DNA of 64,000 nucleotides from Lamellibrachia columna (lineage: Eukaryota > Annelida > Polychaeta > Sabellida > Siboglinidae), in NCBI GenBank assembly GCA_963662155.1, contig OY759265.1, positions 8,414,693 through 8,478,692 on the forward strand. Reading direction: 5' to 3'. Made by a program: the position numbers and the translations under genes. This document shows, one piece after another, positions 11,730-23,039 of the stretch; within the stretch, counting starts at the first letter, position 1; each line of letters opens with the position of its first letter. The notes under the pieces are model-generated. The model was given only the letters and a program-made list of their open reading frames with translations, had not been told where the DNA came from and did no database searches.

Positions 11730-13960
11730 GGCCTAGTCCGGATACCAAAAAGTCCAAATAATGTTGTCTCCAACGCACGTTAACGCACGTAACGAATTTA
11801 GTGTATCAAATCATAAATCACACTTACTGGGTAATTAAGGGTATATAATTTTACGCGTTTTAAAGATAAAGGGTAGCAACTGAGAGGTCCCATTAATCTA
11901 TGAACCAAACATGTTAATGAATTAATCTAAATCATGGAGCAATGCATATCGTACACGTTAAAGGTGTATTATTCAATCCAAAAAATTTGAAAAGGGTATA
12001 TTTTTGACAGAAGTCTAAAATGTGTTTGGGCGGGGGTCAGTTAGAGAAATTACCAAGGATGGTATACTGGTAATGTATTGAGTGGTCCCCTGTGAAATCA
12101 CCACCCAGTTCAACTAAATATAACACGCACGAAACATTTAAATAAAAAGATTCACTTACCTGTAGATGAACTTTTATTTATAAGATTCGTCCTCTTTGAC
12201 AGCACACAGTGAGTATACAATGTTTAAATATGGGGAAGTCGTTATACCTATTTTATATCGTCCTTCGAGGTAAGGCGGTATATCAAGCCTTGTGGTAGAC
12301 TCCCGTTATGTCTCAAACCGCCTGCTCTGCCGACATAAATAATACGTTGACGTTGTTCAGAACTTTCGATTTGAAAATTAAACTGTCATTCTTTTAATGG
12401 CGGCGACGCGTCGTGAGAAATGTCGACGTTGTGTTCGGTGCGACGTTCCAACGCAGCCGAATAGAACCATTCCGTTGATTGTGTCGGTGACAGAGGACAC
12501 GAATCGATAGAGTCCGACTCGGTCCACTGGAGACACGACTTGTCGCTTCGTCCAATGTTCATTGTCACCATAGTTTCGGTCAAACATGCTATAAAATATT
12601 AACACTGTTTACGGATGCGCGGTGGTACGTTGGGTGTGCCGGTGCGTGGGATGGTAGCCTATGCTACATAGGCCCGTTATACAACACGTTTTAATCATTT
12701 CGGCATTCGAAAATTCGACAAACATTTACGTTAATCAGTCTTCACAACAGCAATAACATTGAGAGGATGAAATAAAAGCCGACATCTGCTGGAAGTGCTT
12801 CCCTGGCAGTTTTTTCAGATGTATTACTCCTTTGGTCGTCATTGTGATTTTTTTATCAACAATTTACTGTTTCAGGTTAGTATTTAGTAATAATGAAGAG
12901 TATATGTAATTGTAGGGGTTATAATACATACCATGTACACCTTGCAATGGCAATAAAGCAAAGTTACACATGCTTTATGCAGAGACGTAGCAAACCTCAG
13001 ATGTTAAACATAAAAACACATTTCTGACATGTATTGGGGTCGGCCCGGTGGGTATACAGGGCCCCGAATCTAACTAAGCACGACTCTGTACGTTGATGAA
13101 CTTTCGCATGAAATATCGACGATGCCACGTCGCTGTAGCCCAACACACGGACACTATGCGACGTCAAATCTGTTTACTGAAATATTAATTATGTCTAATG
13201 CACGCAGGTAGCAAGCACGCATATTAAATCATATGCGTATGTCGCAGTTTCAGTGGCAGTAGTTTCGCTGACAGTGGGTTAGATCGGTTACCGCGAGAAA
13301 AGCTTCATACATCGTTCCGTTCTTCGATTCACTGGTCTTGTAGAAACCAACGAACTGAAGCAAATCACAGAAGGGGTGAGTTGTGCTGTTGTATTTTGTA
13401 TGACGTACACATTTATTTCAAGAAAACTAAATCGTCACCAGTCAATATTATTTCGAATTCCGTCAGTGGTAGGTAGGCTATCATTGGGAGCGAGATATGT
13501 TCTAGTTTCGTAGGAGTGGGCAACTGGATGTTATGTTTATTGTGTTATATTTTTGGGTATCATGCGCATCTTATATTTTTTCTAAATATAGATATACGTT
13601 GTTGTAAAAGGCAAACATATACTGCGCAGTGTCCGTGGAACCGCCGCTCAAAGCGCTTTAATTACCAACTCCCAGCAGACCTGTTCATTCCGTCACCAAC
13701 TCTATTTCAGCCACGCTGCATTATTTCGCGAAGACGTCTTTCACATTTATTCACCAATGTATATAGCTGCGTGTTTCAACCAATCATACTTGCAAACACA
13801 AATCAATAAGAACTAAGAAAAATATGGGTTTTTCTGATGGCTTAAAAGTCATTTGAGGTTGTTGAATATCAATTGACCTACCCCATATCAACTTACGGCA
13901 CTAATGTGAGTGAAGAAGTTTTTCCGGAAATGAATCAGAGTATATAAACAGTGTCGGCGT
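11730..13960. other. No gene recognised; relatively CpG-rich stretch
   Basis: The part at 12,240-13,400 has noticeably more CG dinucleotides than the surroundings and a possible splice donor (GGGGTGAGT, 13,373-13,381) after a stop-rich segment. It could be a promoter and untranslated exon, but I cannot link it to a coding region. Frames here match nothing I know. Confidence 0.35.
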
Positions 13961-13964
13961 CGGT

Positions 13965-14760
13965 TTTTGTTTCCCTTCTTCTTCCGCCACTTATCTCGTT
14001 TCACTGCCGTCTCCACCACCCGTCTTCAGTCCCCCATCCCTCGCTCTCATTATCCACTCCCTCCCGCTCCCGCATTCCTCCTCTCACAGTCCCGATCTTT
14101 CTCTTTTCCTTCTACCCTCCCCTCGGAGCGCATCCGCTCTCGTCGTCAACCGTCCCCTTCCAGTCGTCCCACGTGTCCAGCCCACATTAATCGCTCCTCG
14201 TCAGCTTCCTCCTGAAACCCTCTTTCACACAAACTTCCTCTCGCAACTCAATACACCCTTCTTCGCTTGTCTACTCTTCTCACTCCCACAATTCTTCTCT
14301 CCCAGTTATTTGCTCAAACGTGGACTTTCTCTTGTTGTTTGCCATGATCGTCTCTAGGCCGTATATGTAGGTTGGTGTTACGTACAAGCCAAGCACCTGT
14401 CATTTGAAATTCCGATGAAAAGATATATTCCCCATCACTTCTTCCACGTTCCTCCACGCATTCGCACCAGACTGTATTATCCTACGAATTCCTGTCTCCG
14501 TGCTGCGATCCCGCAAACCGCTCCAGCGAGGTACATACATAGCTGTCTCGCTGTGTCTCGCTTCTTCTCTTCCCGTCTTATATCAGGATCTTTGTTTTGC
14601 TGCCCGACCCAATGCACCTCTGTCTTATCGAGATTTACTCTCAACCACGGCACGTATATCAACAAATTACTCTTCCTTCCACTCCACCATCCGTTCATGA
14701 AAGTCTTCAAAAAAAGAAAGCTTCAGTGTCCGTGTGTCTAATTTGAAATGCTGTATAAAA
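13965..14760 (-). mobile_element. 5'-truncated LINE, reverse transcriptase C-terminal part
   Basis: Read on the minus strand, 14,710-14,477 encodes Leu-Arg-Val-Asn-Leu-Asp-Lys-Thr-Glu-Val-x-Trp-Val-Gly-Gln-Gln and later Tyr-Leu-Ala-Gly-Ala-Val-Cys-Gly, typical of the segment after the reverse-transcriptase catalytic box. Further down come Tyr-Ile-Tyr-Gly-Leu-Glu-Thr, Leu-Arg-Glu-Glu-Val-x-Val-Lys-Glu and Trp-Ala-Gly-type remnants with stops and frameshifts. The element ends near 13,970 in a GAAGAAGAAG-type tail. This explains the striking C/T-rich plus strand here. Confidence 0.65.
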
Positions 14761-15355
14761 AAAATAAGCTCGTACTTAACCCGGGAGAGAATTTAGCCTA
14801 ACATTACCCAGGGGTCCGCAACCACAAAACTGGGGGTCCAAAGCCATAATATAAATTTTATTTACTTGTATATTTCTGTTTGCCGTCTCCCGTTTAAACA
14901 GGCACACGCACACACCACACACGCACGCACGCACGCACGCACGCACGCACACATGCACATGCCCACAACCTCACACGCACGCACGCACATACACCCGCAC
15001 GTACACGCGCGCGCGCTCAAGAGTATTACCCATTAAAATTATAATCTTGATCGAATAACTAATAAAATTAAAACTGAATGACTTTTTTTTTATTTCCCTC
15101 TGAAAATTAGCCGTGAAGTTCTGCAATCCTTGCGACAGTATTACAAGTGAAATCCATAACTAATAACTGTGAAAGCCTAGAATAATTATCAACCACAAAA
15201 CGTCCAAGAATACAATTGAGAAAACGATACCTTTGAGTTACAATAAGTCACTGTCAGAACTTCAGGCACATATTTCGTTCACCAATAAGTCACATCACAT
15301 TTCGCAATATAATCAGACAACTGTTCAGTCACCTTATCCGTTTTCCCCTAATTAA

Positions 15356-16013
15356 CCCATTAGGCCCCAGGATTTTATTAAAACATGCCACCATGTTCCC
15401 AGGATTTCTGGCAAATTTCGAGCGATTTTACCTCCTTGTGTTAAGAAAATCTGTAGAAAAAAACGTTTCAATATTGACAATGACAAGTTGTGTTTTGTTT
15501 TGAAGAGTAGTAAATTTTCCACATGCATGTATACATAGAAATAGGATATATTAATAAAAAGTTGACCTTTGATCACAATTTGCAAAGACAAAATAGTACG
15601 TTTGTTAAAACTTTGAAAGTTGCGACTGACGTTTGACAATGATCCCATGCAACTCAGCGAAGAAAATGTAGGTATATGTGTTAGCTTTGCACCACTGAAA
15701 ACATTATCTAATTCTGACGGTTATTTTTCAGGTTACACCATATTTGATCATGACAAATATAGAAATAAAAATGTTCGAGATAGCGTGAACAAAACTGATG
15801 AAAATCAAGATTTCCGAAAGGGCAACATATGCAAGTAACGAGCTGTTGTTGTTGCAAAATGTATCCGCTAGGGTGTGGCAAAATTTGGTAGCGTGTAGTT
15901 GAGTAGTTATTCGCCAGGATTTTTTTTTAATAGAGGGTTCTGTATGCCGCCCATGGCGGCCGTTCCAGTACTGCACAGAGCGGCCGGCCGCGGCCGTTGT
16001 GGGGTCTAATGGG
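15356..16013. mobile_element. piggyBac-like MITE (658 bp)
   Basis: The left terminus CCCATTAGGCCCCA and the reverse complement of the right terminus CCCATTAGACCCCA agree at 13 of 14 bases. Each is directly flanked by TTAA (15,352-15,355 and 16,014-16,017), the exact piggyBac arrangement. The interior has short open frames on both strands but no recognisable transposase, so it is non-autonomous. Confidence 0.75.
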
Positions 16014-16493
16014 TTAAACAATATAATCAATAGCGCATTCAGAAGAACGCCACGTGCTCAGCTAGCCGCACAAAATATATCTCGACCACTGCATGATTGG
16101 TTGCTCATTCGTCAGTCAGCCAATAAAAATGTATCTAGCGTCATATACGCGTTTCTTTCTTAATATCAAACGGCAACGGAAGACCGAATTAATTGTTGAC
16201 CAATCGAGCTTAAACTTTCTCAGCTCTCGTGTCCGTTTCAATGCGACTCACAAATGGGTTTGTTTACCCTACGAAGTACGGCAAACTTTTTATTGTCATA
16301 AAATGAAGACATCACCGGTATCGGTAATGCCTCGTAGTGGAATTCGTAAAAGCAAGTAATGCACATATGTTGTGCCTTCTAGAAGCACCGATATCGTAGT
16401 TTTTGCCACATTTCAGGATTCTAATATTCGGAAATATTGGGGGTGAACCTATGGACCCATGGGCCCACGGACCGCCGCTAAATTCGAACCTAG

Positions 16494-16925
16494 GTAAAAC
16501 CAGCCTACATATATGGCCTAGAGACCATATGGCGACAATTTTGCGAGAATAACTAGGTGTGGAGAATTGCGGGAGTAGAAAGAATAAACATGTAAAGAAT
16601 GGAGAAACTGAGGGAAGAGGTTGGTGTGAAAGAGAATTTCACGAGGAAGCTGGTGAGGAGCTGGCTAAAGTGGGCTGGACACGTGGATAAATTGGAAGGG
16701 GAACGGTTGACGTCGGGAGCGGATATGCGTTTAGAGTGGAGGGTATATAGATCGAAGGAGAAGAGGAAGACCGAGACTGAGATGGGAGCTAGGACCGCGG
16801 GAAGAGAGATTTGGCAGGAGTGTGAGGAGAGCTAAGAATGAGAGCGATGGATAGGAGGGAGTGGAGACGGGTGGTGGAGGCAGCGATAAAACAGGATCAT
16901 TGACGAAGAAGAAGAAGGAAAAACA
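16494..16925 (+). mobile_element. LINE reverse transcriptase C-terminal fragment (same family as 14 kb)
   Basis: The plus strand encodes Tyr-Ile-Tyr-Gly-Leu-Glu-Thr, then at 16,599-16,835 Glu-Lys-Leu-Arg-Glu-Glu-Val-Gly-Val-Lys-Glu and Ser-Trp-Leu-Lys-Trp-Ala-Gly-His-Val, followed in another frame by Arg-Arg-Glu-Trp-Arg-Arg-Val-Val-Glu-Ala. It ends in a GAAGAAGAAG-rich tail. It is the same family as the minus-strand copy at 14 kb, in opposite orientation. Confidence 0.65.
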
Positions 16926-17254
16926 AAAGTCGACGACCGGTATTGGTGTCAGCCTCACCCCGGACTTCAGGGAAAAAGAGGAGAACAACAACTACCACCT
17001 TGTTCTGTCTGTCTGTCTGTCTATCTGTCTGTCTATTCATAGTTTTGCATATTACACATTTAGAGGGTGAAATTTTATACGCCTTCCGCACGCATACATA
17101 TTTATTTTGACAATAATACTGGGTATAAACATATAAAACTTATATATTTGAAACCATCTGTCAATCCTACGCTGTCAAGTCGACCCTTACACACCCATCC
17201 AATTCGAATTTCGAGGTTTTTTTTCTAGATTTTGGCATGATTATAAGAAAACGT

Positions 17255-18555
17255 ATTAATTCAATTCAATTCAATTCTTTAATTCAGACACAGATACACA
17301 TGTAATGATATATATATTGGTCCATATAGTCAGCTAACCAAGTAATGTAAAAAAGAAACAGGCGAAACATAAAACATACATACTGTATGATTACACAAAG
17401 TCATTATGTATATAAAGTGACTTTACCCATTGTTTCCTTATCCTTGATTTCCATCTGATGTCAGTGAGTTTCTAGATTTATCTAAACGTGACATAAATGT
17501 ATATATACAAGATTTCGTATGACTGCTTTACAGTCAGGAGTCAGTCTCTCCGCAAACATAGCTGAAGCGCTGCAGTATTTGGGTCGTCCAAGTAATCGTC
17601 TAAACACGTTATTGTAACATACATGTAATCTGTGGATGCTATATAGAGAATGATTCAACCACAGTTGAGCTGTATAAATAGATGAGCAAAATGTACTAAA
17701 CAACTTCATCTTGACATAATTTGTGCACATATAACATTTCCTAAGTAGTACATTACCACGGGCATACAATTGACGACACTGACGCATTATATCTTTGTCA
17801 TCCTTAGAGTCACTGCATATAATATGACCCAAGTATTTTACACTTTTCACATCTTTAATGTCATGTCCATTTAACGTAAATGCAAGGTGACATACCTTTT
17901 TCATATGTTTTCCTCTACTCATGAGTAATGCACTTTTCTTAGAATTAAATTTAATTTCACGATTTAGGCTTCACAAACAGATAACAGCTCCCTCAAACCT
18001 ACACTAGAAGGGGAAACACAACCAGGTCATCTGCATACATGAGATGGTTTATATTCATGTCATCAATACAGCAGCCAGTGCGACATTTTGTTAGTGCAAC
18101 ACTTAAATCGTCAATATATACATTAAACAGGTACGGTGAGAGTATGCCACCTTGCCTGACACCTTTAGAGAGACTTGAAATCCCTTAGATAAACCCAGAC
18201 CAGCGTACAAACATAGTTTGATTTGTGTATCAGCATATCATAATTCTAACAATATAACTATAGGTACTTATCTATCAATAAATTTCTTAAACAATGTAGG
18301 CTAGAGTGTCTTATTCTGTCAAAGGCTTTAGAAGCATCTAGGAAACCCATAGACCCATTTAAACATGTGTAATTAACAACAATTTCTTTTAAAACATATA
18401 TACACATGTCAGTACCAAACTTACTCTTGAAACCAAACTGGTTACTGCTGGTGATCAGAAAGGATGACATACGACCCAGTATGACTTTTTCCACTATTTT
18501 CGACATCACGCTGGCTAATGCAATATCGATCTGTATATTATGTATTAACCATCGC
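17255..18555 (-). mobile_element. 5'-truncated CR1/L2-like LINE with simple-repeat tail
   Basis: On the minus strand the reverse transcriptase can be followed in order. First Ser-Lys-Ile-Val-Glu-Lys and Leu-Asp-Ala-Ser-Lys-Ala-Phe-Asp (18,557-18,258), then Gly-Val-Arg-Gln-Gly-Gly-Ile-Leu-Ser-Pro-Tyr-Leu-Phe (about 18,165-18,125), the catalytic Tyr-Ala-Asp-Asp (about 18,030), and Val-Lys-Tyr-Leu-Gly-His with the thumb region (17,922-17,482). The 3' end at about 17,258 carries an ATTGA-type pentamer repeat, as in CR1/L2-like elements. Frameshifts make it inactive. Confidence 0.75.
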
Positions 18556-19039
18556 AAACTTCATGACGTCAAATGGCACCGCGTTGCCAATGTGCTGGAC
18601 ATGTTTGGTAAAAATCACATACCTCCAGCTTTTTTAATCATGTAACAAACGCTCGGTTTGGCGGTTTTCACAATTTTTTTTATTAATATTAATATTATAA
18701 TAGTGTAATTGTGGTCTTATTCCCGCAGCTTTACCGTTAGCATAGCGAGATGTAGAATTAATTATACAGTTTAAAGTGCTGTAATTGAATTGAATAAGTT
18801 TCGCGCTCCACTCGCCAAGGCGAAGTGCCCATTCAGATCATGTCAGCGGAAACTTGATGCGATGTCCAAAACGGTTTATCAATACAGCTGGCGTATGTGG
18901 ATATACCAGTATATAAAAATGAAACTTGATAGTTCTAATTTAACAACAGTTGTGACATGTAATAATCCTGAAATTTAAATGAAAATGGCGTCAAGACAGT
19001 TCGACCTCACGTCGCGAGTCTCGGTGTAAAAACGAAGCT

Positions 19040-19460
19040 TAGGCTAGGCTAGGCTAGGCTAGGCTAGGCTAAGCCTAAAGCCCGGGGTTTAGCAATGCCG
19101 GAGCTCGTTAGGCGGCGCTAGTAGTGCTATGATCGACAAGTCAACCAAAACGTGTACCCAGAGAGGCCCGTTTATAGGGGGTGCCTTTAACGGTCCATAG
19201 CAGCCAACATAGCCCACCTATAATAAAACTGTGCATATGCCTGTAAAGCTGAATAAACTTTCTTTACTCTGATGTACATCCTGTTTTATTTCTTTAGGAG
19301 AAAGTATTTGGTTTTTTAAGGTGAAAATTTCACGATTCTCGCAAATCCGGGATTCACCTTGATTCACGAAAAAAAACAATTGTATGTCTTTCATTGATCA
19401 TTTATTAACACAAAAATATATTTATTTTTATTTTGGCTAGGTCTGGCTAGTAATGTACTG
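19040..19460 (+). repeat. Interspersed repeat family A, copy 2, with GGCTA run
   Basis: This is the fullest copy. It begins after a short (GGCTA)n run (19,041-19,072) and includes CCTGTAAAGCTGAATAAAC, CGCAAATCCGGGATTCACC and TGGCTAGGTCTGGCTAG. It lies about 280 bases before the MULE insertion. Confidence 0.6.
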
Positions 19461-19743
19461 TACAACTAAAACAACCCCGTATCACTATCCACTGACGCCA
19501 AGAATTATCTAGCTATTTGAACGTTAGGTGGCGCCACACATGTCAGAATAATAAATTATGCGATGTCCTAGCCCGCTGTTGTTTCAAGTTCGTCTTTTTC
19601 GTCGTAGTTGTTGAAAGTTCATAAATATCCATTCTTCAAGTACGTGTGTAAGTAGTAATTTATCTATCTAACTATATTATCGTGTAGCAGTGTATGTTTG
19701 AAGTTCTGGAGGGTGTTTTGCTCATTTTGGCGGGAGAAAAAAC

Positions 19744-22162
19744 GGTCTAGTACCCCTAGCCCCCGTCCCACTAGCCCCCCGCCCCCGGGGGCTACTGGCA
19801 CTAACGGGGGGCTAGTGGCACTACTTATCATTTTGCCAAAGCCCCCTGGCTGTTCCATTCAGTGTTCTATCCCACCTTAACTTTAGGGGTGAACAAATTT
19901 AGGTACCTGATTTTAAATAAGAAAATAGTCATATATCTGGTGCATATTCAAGGAATGTCGGACTTTTTTATTGGATGGAAACTGTAAAAAACCTCTTTTA
20001 TTTGTCATACACAGATACAGGTAAACAACCATTAAGAGAAATAGACAGTAAATGGAAATGTAACATAAAAAATAATGCTGTGTTCATAGCAGTGATCAAA
20101 ACATTGTTGTGAGAAAACATTACAATGTCTTATCAAAGTTGATAATAAGTTGTTTGCACATATAATACCTTATCCATATGCAAGCATGACAAGTCAATGA
20201 AATTAAGTGAAATTGTCAATCATGTGTCCAATGGCACTGAGATACGACTCAATTCCCCGGTCACATAACATGTATTCCAGTCCAAGTTGGTCCAAACGAG
20301 CATTAAGGTTGATGTACTTCTTCCTGCGCTTGGGAGCGGGCTGACCCGACTGTAGCTGGAGGATGGAGACGAGTGATGCGGCTTCCTCTTGGCTGAACAG
20401 CTCAACCACCTCAAAGATATTGGGGTGTATCTTGCCTGCCTTCAGCATGAGTCGTGTATGATACCCTTCAACGTGATTGTTGGTGTGATTGGCCGTCATA
20501 TTTAAAGTAATTCCACATTTCGATTGGATACTGCCCGTTCATCCATGTCCTGTCGAAGTAGTCATTGAAGTCTCGTACACGGGGTGCATCTGGTGCTGCG
20601 TTCTTACCAAATTGAAATGCGTCTTTCACATGTGGCACGTGGACGAATGGCATCGCTAGTAGCATACGAAACCAATTCCTGTGGTCAGCGTTCTCTCTGT
20701 AGCTCACGGATAGTCCTATACCTTGGATTCTCCGCCACAGACACTGGGCGTAGTGGAAGTAGCACCCCTTGACAATCACTCCGGGGAACACATGTAGGCA
20801 GACATTCATCAGACCTTTCTCGAAATCCTGCATGATACGTTGGGGGCTGATGGTGAATCCGATTGATTCAGACTTTTCCTTCGCCAAACTGAGGAAACGA
20901 ATGTAGGTGTTCCCATCTTTGTTGGGGAGCAGACCAAACACAAGTGGCAGCATCACTCCAAGAACGAATGCATGCAATGTGACTATTTGATAAAACAGCC
21001 TTGGTGTTGTTGCAAACGTCCCATCCATGTGATAGGTATCAGCATTCGCTACCGCATGCAGAGTGGAGTTGGATGCAAACGCTATTATTTTGTCGACTCC
21101 ATCGCCATCCTCGCCAAGCACGAACCGATCTCCTTGAAACGTAGTTGTCCACTGGCCATCCAGGTCAATGTCACCTCTTGTGGACGGCATTAGGGGGAAG
21201 CGTTTCCTCCGTTCATGGTACAGTGATGACTTGACACGCTGGTATTGAGGCAGAGCAGATGCTGTCTCACCTGGTGAAGCCATCGCAGTCGAACTTTGTT
21301 GAAGCAGTTTCACCTTTTCCTGATCGTAAATCGCCTGCATTGAAGTCGTTTCATCCCTGGCTCGCTTCCTCATGTTTCCTCTCAACTGTTGCGTTTTTAC
21401 GTCACCAGGGTTGGGTTGGTGATTGTGGCTATCTTCAGCTTTCACCACAGTTCCATCATCGCTGACCACCACAAATGCCTTACACTTCAAACTTTTTCTA
21501 TTGCTACATGTGAACGTCATGCCATTTGTCAACGCTTTCGATTTGTGATAGGTATAACTGTTCAAAACAGCAACAGGAAGTCCCCTAGCACCTTCGATGA
21601 CCTCAACACTTGCAGCCATGTTTCACGTGTCATTCCGAACTCAAATATAAAATTCAACATGAAACTCAGGCCAGCTAGAGCAGAGCAGCTCAACATATCC
21701 TTTCCTTATTGGCTAGAAATGTGTGACTGACAGGCACAGAACACCACAAATCCACAAACAATAGTTTATTCAGTTAAAAGTTAGGGCAATTGACTTTCAA
21801 TAGCTTTTACCTGGATGAGGGCAATTAGCTCTTATGTGTGGGATAAATTGGGTTTTGCTCACCTCAAACAAGCTTTATGTAGAGGATTTACTTTAACTCT
21901 TAGGACAGTGAGCTTTTCATACCACACAATTGATGTGTGAAAGTTACATGGAGCTTCAAATGGTCCACCCTTCAAATGATTAACTCTACCTACAATTAGA
22001 AATATCTAGAAAGAGGGGGTGTGTTAAATCAACAGCATACTGACTGGAGGGCTAGTGGCACTCAATTCTCACACTTCAGGGGGCTACTGGTGCTCAATTC
22101 TCACACCTCGGGGGGGCTACTGGGACGGGGGCTAGAGACACGGGGGCTACTGGGATGCTACT
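19744..22162 (-). mobile_element. MULE with FLYWCH-type transposase, 8-bp target duplication
   Basis: The element is flanked by identical GAAAAAAC octamers (19,736-19,743 and 22,163-22,170). Its ends are imperfect inverted repeats built from multiple copies of a CTAGCCCCCGTCCCA-like unit (19,750-19,830, inverted at 22,040-22,160). It encodes a minus-strand transposase (20,203-21,619). The relatively clean frame and exact duplication suggest it is among the younger insertions here. The A-run in the duplication makes a chance match somewhat more likely than for a complex octamer. Confidence 0.75.
20203..21619 (-). CDS. FLYWCH zinc finger plus MULE transposase, one frameshift
   Basis: The frame 21,619-20,468 encodes 383 residues. 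A FLYWCH-type zinc finger is at residues about 15-68 with Cys38, Cys46, His65 and His67. The MULE transposase core follows, with Met-Asp-Gly-Thr-Phe, Met-Gln-Asp-Phe-Glu-Lys-Gly and Gly-Cys-Tyr-Phe-His-Tyr, the usual catalytic-Asp and zinc-binding landmarks. The C-terminus continues in another frame (20,499-20,203) with Thr-Asn-Asn-His-Val-Glu-Gly-Tyr-His, a motif that normally follows Trp-Asn-x-Phe directly. One small indel near 20,500 therefore breaks an otherwise complete protein of roughly 475 residues. It would cut and join the element's DNA in the nucleus if intact. Confidence 0.8.
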
Positions 22163-22353
22163 GAAAAAACATGTAAACAAACTTGCAAAGTGACGGGGTG
22201 ACTGACCTGTCAAACGATGTCCCAGCAGACAAGGCGAAGAAAGGCATCAGTTACTCACATTAGCTCAAAGCTGACAGTCTTACACTTGGAATGTTAATAT
22301 GATTTACACTGTGCTTTCTGATTGTTTTTCATTATAAGTACTATCATAACTAG

Positions 22354-22780
22354 ATGAACATTGTTGGACTCTCGATAAGCCAATTAGGCAAAGTCAATCG
22401 CCGTACAATGTTTTTCTATCTGGCTGTTCCTACTATACCAGAGACGAAGAGCGGGGCGAATTTTTTGGCCTATAAGCCAATGGCTTCCTTGTCCACTTGC
22501 CATCTGGGCCTTTGGCTTGGATGGCAAATCTTGTTAAATAACTGGAAACAAACTGCCAATGATTGTGTTAATGCTAGTAGTGTGAATATGTTTAAAAATA
22601 GAATTGACAGATATTTGATAAGGGCGGGCTACACGTAGATGAGAAAATTGTTGGACTCTCGATAAGCCAATGAATGGCTTCCTTGTCCACTTGCCATCTG
22701 GAACTTGTTGTTTGGGATGGCAATCTTGTTAAATCTTGTTCAACTGTGGATACGACTTACGTATATAGTGACTATATGTC
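22354..22780 (+). mobile_element. 3' end of a LINE (family D), plus strand, partly duplicated
   Basis: It encodes Asn-Ala-Ser-Ser-Val-Asn-Met-Phe-Lys-Asn-Arg-Ile-Asp-Arg-Tyr-Leu and stops after Arg-Ala-Gly-Tyr-Thr, a typical LINE C-terminus. The 3' UTR (TTGGACTCTCGATAAGCC, then TTGTCCACTTGCCATCTGG) and a CTTGTTAAAT tail follow at 22,647-22,745. Parts of that UTR also occur at 22,360 and 22,470, so the copy is internally rearranged. Three more 3'-end copies lie on the minus strand in introns of the modular gene. Confidence 0.6.
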
Positions 22781-23039
22781 AGTAATGTAAATATTTGTTT
22801 ATGCCAAATTTATCTATTTTGGATATGATGATGGCCTAGATGATGGGTGAAGGTGTATGAAACTCTAAAAATGATGTACAACTGATAGTTGGTATGCAAT
22901 ATTGTGTCAGAATGGTTATTCACTCAACGATCCACACATATGATACTTGTAATGACGTACATATTTATAGTAGTTGTTTCTTATTTTAACTACTAATACA
23001 CCCAGATAATGCAATAAGTATGACAATAAAAGCTTACAT

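Noticed and set aside
13951..14215. Ser/Pro-rich plus-strand frames
   Set aside because: They are the antisense of a LINE reverse-transcriptase C-terminus.
19041..19072. Telomere-like short repeat
   Set aside because: The unit is GGCTA, only about six copies, and belongs to the edge of an interspersed repeat.
20584..21730. Plus-strand frames across the MULE
   Set aside because: Antisense shadows of the transposase on the minus strand.
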